In this document: piece by piece, positions 60,275-64,000 of the stretch
Position numbering within the stretch: position 1 is the stretch's first letter
Layout: every line of letters starts with the position of its first letter
From: Streptomyces albireticuli
GTDB lineage: Bacteria > Actinomycetota > Actinomycetes > Streptomycetales > Streptomycetaceae
Length of the DNA: 64,000 nucleotides
Assembly: GCF_002192455.1 (NCBI RefSeq)
Contig: NZ_CP021744.1
Coordinates: forward strand, 2,108,001 to 2,172,000
Direction of reading: 5' to 3'
Translations under genes and position numbers: made by a program
Notes under the pieces: model-generated
Database searches by the model: none
Seen by the model: only the letters and a program-made list of their open reading frames with translations
What the model was told of the DNA's origin: nothing

Positions 60275-63200
60275 ATGGCGGACGACGTGGCGGCCGGTAC
60301 GGCGGCGGATGCGACGGGGGACCCGGCCGAGGGCCTCGCGGGGTTCTCCCCCGCGACGCGCTCCTGGTTCACGGGGGCGTTCACCGCGCCCACGGCCGCG
60401 CAGAGCGGCGCCTGGCGGGCGATCGGCCGGGGCTCCGACGTCCTGGTGGTGGCCCCTACGGGTTCGGGCAAGACCCTGGCCGCCTTCCTCGCCTCCCTGG
60501 ACCGGCTGGCGAGCACCCCGCCACCCGCCGAGCCCAAGAAGCGCTGCCGGGTGCTCTATGTCTCCCCGCTCAAGGCCCTCGCCGTCGACGTCGAGCGGAA
60601 TCTCCGCAGCCCGCTCACGGGGATCCGGCAGGAGTCCGTGCGGCTGGGCCTGCCCGAGCCCGAGGTCCGGGTGGGGATCCGGTCCGGCGACACCCCGCCG
60701 GCCGAGCGCCGGGCGCTGGTCAACCGCCCTCCGGACATCCTGATCACCACCCCGGAGTCCCTGTTCCTGATGCTCACGTCCGCCGCGCGCGACGCGCTCG
60801 CGGGGGTGGAGACGGTCATCCTGGACGAGGTGCACGCCGTCGCCGGCACCAAGCGGGGCGCACACCTCGCGCTCTCGCTGGAGCGCCTCGACACCCTGCT
60901 GGCGCGCCCGGCCCGGCGCATCGGCCTCTCCGCGACCGTCCGGCCGGTCGACGAGGTGGCCCGCTATCTGTCGCCGCAGCGCAAGGTCGAGATCGTCCAG
61001 CCGCCGTCCGGCAAGGAGTTCGACCTCTCGGTCGTCGTCCCCGTGGAGGACCTGGGAGAGCTCGGCGCCTCGCCCGTGCAGGAGGGCGACGCCAAGGAGA
61101 AGCCGTCGATCTGGCCGCACGTGGAGGAGCGGATCGCCGACCTCGTCCAGGCGCACCGCTCCACGATCGTGTTCGCCAACTCCCGCCGCCTCGCCGAGCG
61201 GCTGTGCAACCGGCTCAACGAGATCGCCTACGAGCGGGCCACCGGCGAGCCCCTGCCCGAGCACCACTCCCCCGCGGAGCTGATGGCCGAGTCCGGCGCG
61301 GCGCGGGGGGCTCCCCCGGTGCTGGCACGCGCCCACCACGGCTCGGTCTCCAAGGAGCAGCGGGCGCTGGTCGAGGAGGACCTGAAGGCCGGCCGGCTGC
61401 CGGCCGTCGTCGCCACCTCCAGCCTGGAGCTGGGCATCGACATGGGCGCGGTGGACCTGGTCGTCCAGGTCGAGTCGCCGCCCTCGGTGGCCTCCGGGCT
61501 CCAGCGGGTCGGCCGCGCCGGGCACCAGGTCGGCGCGGTCTCCACCGGCGTCGTCTTCCCCAAGTACCGCGGCGACCTGGTGCAGGCCGCCGTCGTGACG
61601 GAGCGGATGCGCGCGGGGGCCATCGAGGCGCTGCGGGTGCCCGCCAACCCCCTGGACGTCCTGGCCCAGCAGATCGTCGCCATGGTGGCGGTCGACACCT
61701 GGGAGGTGACGGAGCTGCTGGCCGTGGTGCGGCGCGCGGCCCCCTTCGCCGCGCTGCCCGAGTCCGCCTTCACGGCGGTGCTCGACATGCTCGCCGGGCG
61801 CTATCCGTCCGACGCCTTCGCGGAGCTGCGGCCGCGCCTGGTCTGGGACCGGGTGGCCGGCACGCTCAGCGGGCGCCCCGGGGCGCAGCGGCTCGCCGTC
61901 ACCTCCGGCGGCACCATCCCCGACCGCGGCCTCTTCGGTGTGTTCCTGGCGGGCGCGGAGTCCGGGAAGGGCGCCAAGGGCGGCCGCCGGGTCGGCGAGC
62001 TGGACGAGGAGATGGTGTACGAGTCGCGGGTGGGCGACGTCTTCACCCTGGGCACCACCTCATGGCGGATCGAGGACATCACCCGCGACCGGGTCCTGGT
62101 CACCCCGGCGCCGGGGGTTCCCGGCCGGCTGCCGTTCTGGAAGGGCGACCAGCTGGGCCGCCCGCTCGAACTGGGCCGGGCGCTGGGCGCCTTCCTGCGG
62201 GAGGTCGGCGGCCTGGCGCCCGAGGCGGCCCGGGAGCGGCTCGCCGCGGCCGGTCTCGACACCTGGGCGGCGGACAACGTCCTGGCGTATCTCGCCGAGC
62301 AGCGCCAGGCCTGCGGCCATGTGCCCGACGACCGGACGGTCGTGGTGGAGCGCTTCCGTGACGAGCTGGGCGACTGGCGGGTCGTCGTCCACTCCCCCTT
62401 CGGCGCGCAGGTGCACGCCCCGTGGGCCCTGGCGCTCGGCGCCCGGCTCACCGAGCGGTACGGCATGGACGCCCAGGTGATGCACGCCGACGACGGCATC
62501 GTGCTGCGGTTGCCCGACGCCGATCTGATGGGCCTGGACCTGCTGGACGCCGACCCCGCCCGGCAGGGCGCGGAGTACGACGCGGAGCAGTCCCCCGTCG
62601 GGGCCGCCGATGTGGCCTTCGACCAGGGCGAGGTCGCCCAGCTGGTCACGGACCAGGTGGGCGGCTCGGCGCTGTTCGCCGCGCGGTTCCGGGAGTGCGC
62701 CGCCCGCGCCCTGCTGCTGCCCCGCCGCAACCCCGGCAAGCGCACCCCGCTGTGGCAGCAGCGCCAGCGGGCGGCCCAGCTGTTGCAGGTGGCCGAGGAG
62801 TTCGGCTCGTTCCCGATCGTCCTGGAGGCCGTCCGCGAGTGCCTCCAGGACGTCTTCGACGTCCCTGGTCTGACCGAGCTGATGGGCGACATCGAGGCCC
62901 GCCGCGTCCGGCTGGTGGAAGTGACCACGCCGGAGCCCTCGCCGTTCGCGCGCTCACTGCTGTTCGGCTACGTGGCCCAGTTCCTCTACGAGGGCGACTC
63001 CCCGCTCGCCGAGCGCCGGGCCGCCGCCCTCTCCCTGGACTCACGGCTCCTCGCCGAGCTGCTGGGCCAGGCGGAGCTGCGGGAGCTGCTCGACCCGGAG
63101 GTGCTGGCCGAGCTGGAGCGCGAGCTCCAGTGGCTGACCGACGACCGGCGGGCCAAGGACGCCGAGGGCGTCGCCGACCTGCTGCGCCTCCTCGGCCCGC

Positions 63201-64000
63201 TCACCGACGCCGAGCTGGCCGAGCGCGGCGCCGACCCGGAGTGGGTGCGGGAGCTGGCGGCCGCGCGCCGCGCGCTGGGCGTCCGCGTCGCCGGGCGGGA
63301 CCACTGGGCGGCGATCGAGGACGCCGGACGGCTCCGCGACGCCCTGGGCACGGCCCTGCCCGTCGGCGTTCCGGAGGCCTTCACCGAGCCCGTCAAGGAC
63401 CCGCTCGGCGATCTCCTCGCCCGCTACGCCCGGACCCACGGGCCCTTCACCTCGGCGCAGGCCGCCGCCCGCTTCGGGCTGGGGCCCGCGGTGACCGACG
63501 GGGCGCTCCAGCGCCTCGCGGCGAACGGCCGGGTCGTCCAGGGGGAGTTCCACCCCTCCGGCATCGGTCAGGAATGGTGCGACGCCGCCGTCCTGCGCAG
63601 GCTGCGCCGCCGCTCCCTCGCCGCGCTGCGGCACGAGCTGGAGCCGGTGCCGCCCACCGCGCTCGCCGCCTTCCTCCCGCAGTGGCAGCACGTCGGCACC
63701 CACAGTCTGCGCGGCGTCGACGGCCTGGTGCGCGCCGTCGAGCAGTTGCAGGGCGCGCCGGTCCCGGCCTCCGCCCTGGAGAAGTTGGTGCTGCCCTCGC
63801 GGGTGGCGGACTTCTCCCCGGCGATGCTCGACGAGCTCACGGCGGCGGGCGAGGTCGTCTGGGCGGGGGCGGGCGCGCTGTCCGGCAAGGACGGCTGGGT
63901 GTCGCTGCTGCTCGCCGACGCCGCGCCCCTGCTGCTGCCCGAACCGCATCCGCTGGAGCTCTCGCCCGTCCACCGCGCCGTGCTCGACGCCCTCTCGGGC
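60275..64000 (+). CDS. lhr: Large helicase-related protein Lhr (cut by window edge)
   Basis: First 1242 residues of a very large superfamily 2 DNA/RNA helicase acting in DNA repair. Walker A is APTGSGKT (about residues 63-70), motif II DEVH in VILDEVHAVAGTKRGAHLALSLERL, then GLSATVRP and ASSLELGIDMG-like and QRVGRAGHQ motifs. After the motor come the Lhr-specific winged helix and the long DUF/beta region (GGTIPDRGLFGVF, SRVGDVFTLGTTSWRIEDI, FLYEGDSPLAERRAAALSLD). No stop within the window; full-length actinobacterial Lhr is about 1500 residues or more. ATG at 60275; an in-frame ATG at 60266 is possible. Confidence 0.94.
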   Translation, partial: MADDVAAGTAADATGDPAEGLAGFSPATRSWFTGAFTAPTAAQSGAWRAIGRGSDVLVVAPTGSGKTLAAFLASLDRLASTPPPAEPKKRCRVLYVSPLKALAVDVERNLRSPLTGIRQESVRLGLPEPEVRVGIRSGDTPPAERRALVNRPPDILITTPESLFLMLTSAARDALAGVETVILDEVHAVAGTKRGAHLALSLERLDTLLARPARRIGLSATVRPVDEVARYLSPQRKVEIVQPPSGKEFDLSVVVPVEDLGELGASPVQEGDAKEKPSIWPHVEERIADLVQAHRSTIVFANSRRLAERLCNRLNEIAYERATGEPLPEHHSPAELMAESGAARGAPPVLARAHHGSVSKEQRALVEEDLKAGRLPAVVATSSLELGIDMGAVDLVVQVESPPSVASGLQRVGRAGHQVGAVSTGVVFPKYRGDLVQAAVVTERMRAGAIEALRVPANPLDVLAQQIVAMVAVDTWEVTELLAVVRRAAPFAALPESAFTAVLDMLAGRYPSDAFAELRPRLVWDRVAGTLSGRPGAQRLAVTSGGTIPDRGLFGVFLAGAESGKGAKGGRRVGELDEEMVYESRVGDVFTLGTTSWRIEDITRDRVLVTPAPGVPGRLPFWKGDQLGRPLELGRALGAFLREVGGLAPEAARERLAAAGLDTWAADNVLAYLAEQRQACGHVPDDRTVVVERFRDELGDWRVVVHSPFGAQVHAPWALALGARLTERYGMDAQVMHADDGIVLRLPDADLMGLDLLDADPARQGAEYDAEQSPVGAADVAFDQGEVAQLVTDQVGGSALFAARFRECAARALLLPRRNPGKRTPLWQQRQRAAQLLQVAEEFGSFPIVLEAVRECLQDVFDVPGLTELMGDIEARRVRLVEVTTPEPSPFARSLLFGYVAQFLYEGDSPLAERRAAALSLDSRLLAELLGQAELRELLDPEVLAELERELQWLTDDRRAKDAEGVADLLRLLGPLTDAELAERGADPEWVRELAAARRALGVRVAGRDHWAAIEDAGRLRDALGTALPVGVPEAFTEPVKDPLGDLLARYARTHGPFTSAQAAARFGLGPAVTDGALQRLAANGRVVQGEFHPSGIGQEWCDAAVLRRLRRRSLAALRHELEPVPPTALAAFLPQWQHVGTHSLRGVDGLVRAVEQLQGAPVPASALEKLVLPSRVADFSPAMLDELTAAGEVVWAGAGALSGKDGWVSLLLADAAPLLLPEPHPLELSPVHRAVLDALSG

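Overview
This is a high-GC window from the conserved core of a Streptomyces (or very close actinomycete) chromosome. The identification rests on gene content and order rather than on any database search. The principal sigma factor gene hrdB sits next to the sporulation regulator whiH. Further on come nrdR-nrdJ, lexA, hflX, an rshA-type RelA/SpoT gene, dapF, miaA, miaB, a glutamate-uptake locus and recA-recX, in the order I recall for S. coelicolor (about SCO5820 down to the SCO5760s). Many of these genes also lie close together in Mycobacterium. Almost every codon ends in G or C, GTG and TTG starts are common, and I found no transposase, prophage gene, tRNA, rRNA or CRISPR array.

Layout. 1-8.8 kb: hrdB (cut by the window edge), whiH, a fused ABC ATPase-permease, a Nudix-type regulator with its own operator, a glucosidase-like protein and a DUF4192 protein. 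8.8-12 kb: a cluster of DnaA-box sequences, a RecQ-like helicase with a phosphoribosyltransferase-like tail, and two uncharacterised genes. 12.7-20.7 kb: rnhB, an ADP-ribosylglycohydrolase, a histidine phosphatase, an ABC-F ATPase with its divergent TetR gene, a DUF4937 gene, an arylamine N-acetyltransferase/TetR pair, a DUF1348 gene and a TerD gene. 20.8-27.8 kb: nrdJ, nrdR, lexA and a DinG-type helicase, a DNA-precursor and DNA-damage block. 28-32.5 kb: a compact NRPS-independent siderophore cluster. 32.8-45.3 kb: a secreted protease, hflX, an M1 peptidase, rshA, dapF, miaA, two small proteins, a LigB-like protein and miaB. 45.5-52.5 kb: a TAXI-type binding protein, the gluR-gluK two-component system and the gluABCD transporter. 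52.8-55.7 kb: a flavin monooxygenase and a cysteine dioxygenase-rhodanese operon preceded by a Cys-rich leader peptide. 55.8-64 kb: recX, recA, an AI-2E-family membrane protein, DUF3046, a toroid-like protein and lhr (cut by the window edge).

How the parts work together. Three themes stand out. (1) DNA replication and repair: recA, recX, lexA, dinG-type, recQ-type and lhr helicases, rnhB, class II ribonucleotide reductase with NrdR, and DnaA boxes near recQ and recA. (2) Translation and stress: hflX, miaA and miaB (modification of A37 in tRNAs reading UNN codons, including the bldA tRNA) and a RelA/SpoT protein that appears to keep only its hydrolase. gluK contains a TTA codon, so it should depend on bldA. 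(3) Local autoregulation: TetR, Nudix and OmpR-type regulators each sit beside clear repeats or palindromes.

The most notable candidate for a less-described system is the 28-codon open reading frame at 54555-54641, ending CVCRPSC, immediately upstream of cysteine dioxygenase. It looks like a cysteine-sensing attenuator controlling cysteine breakdown.
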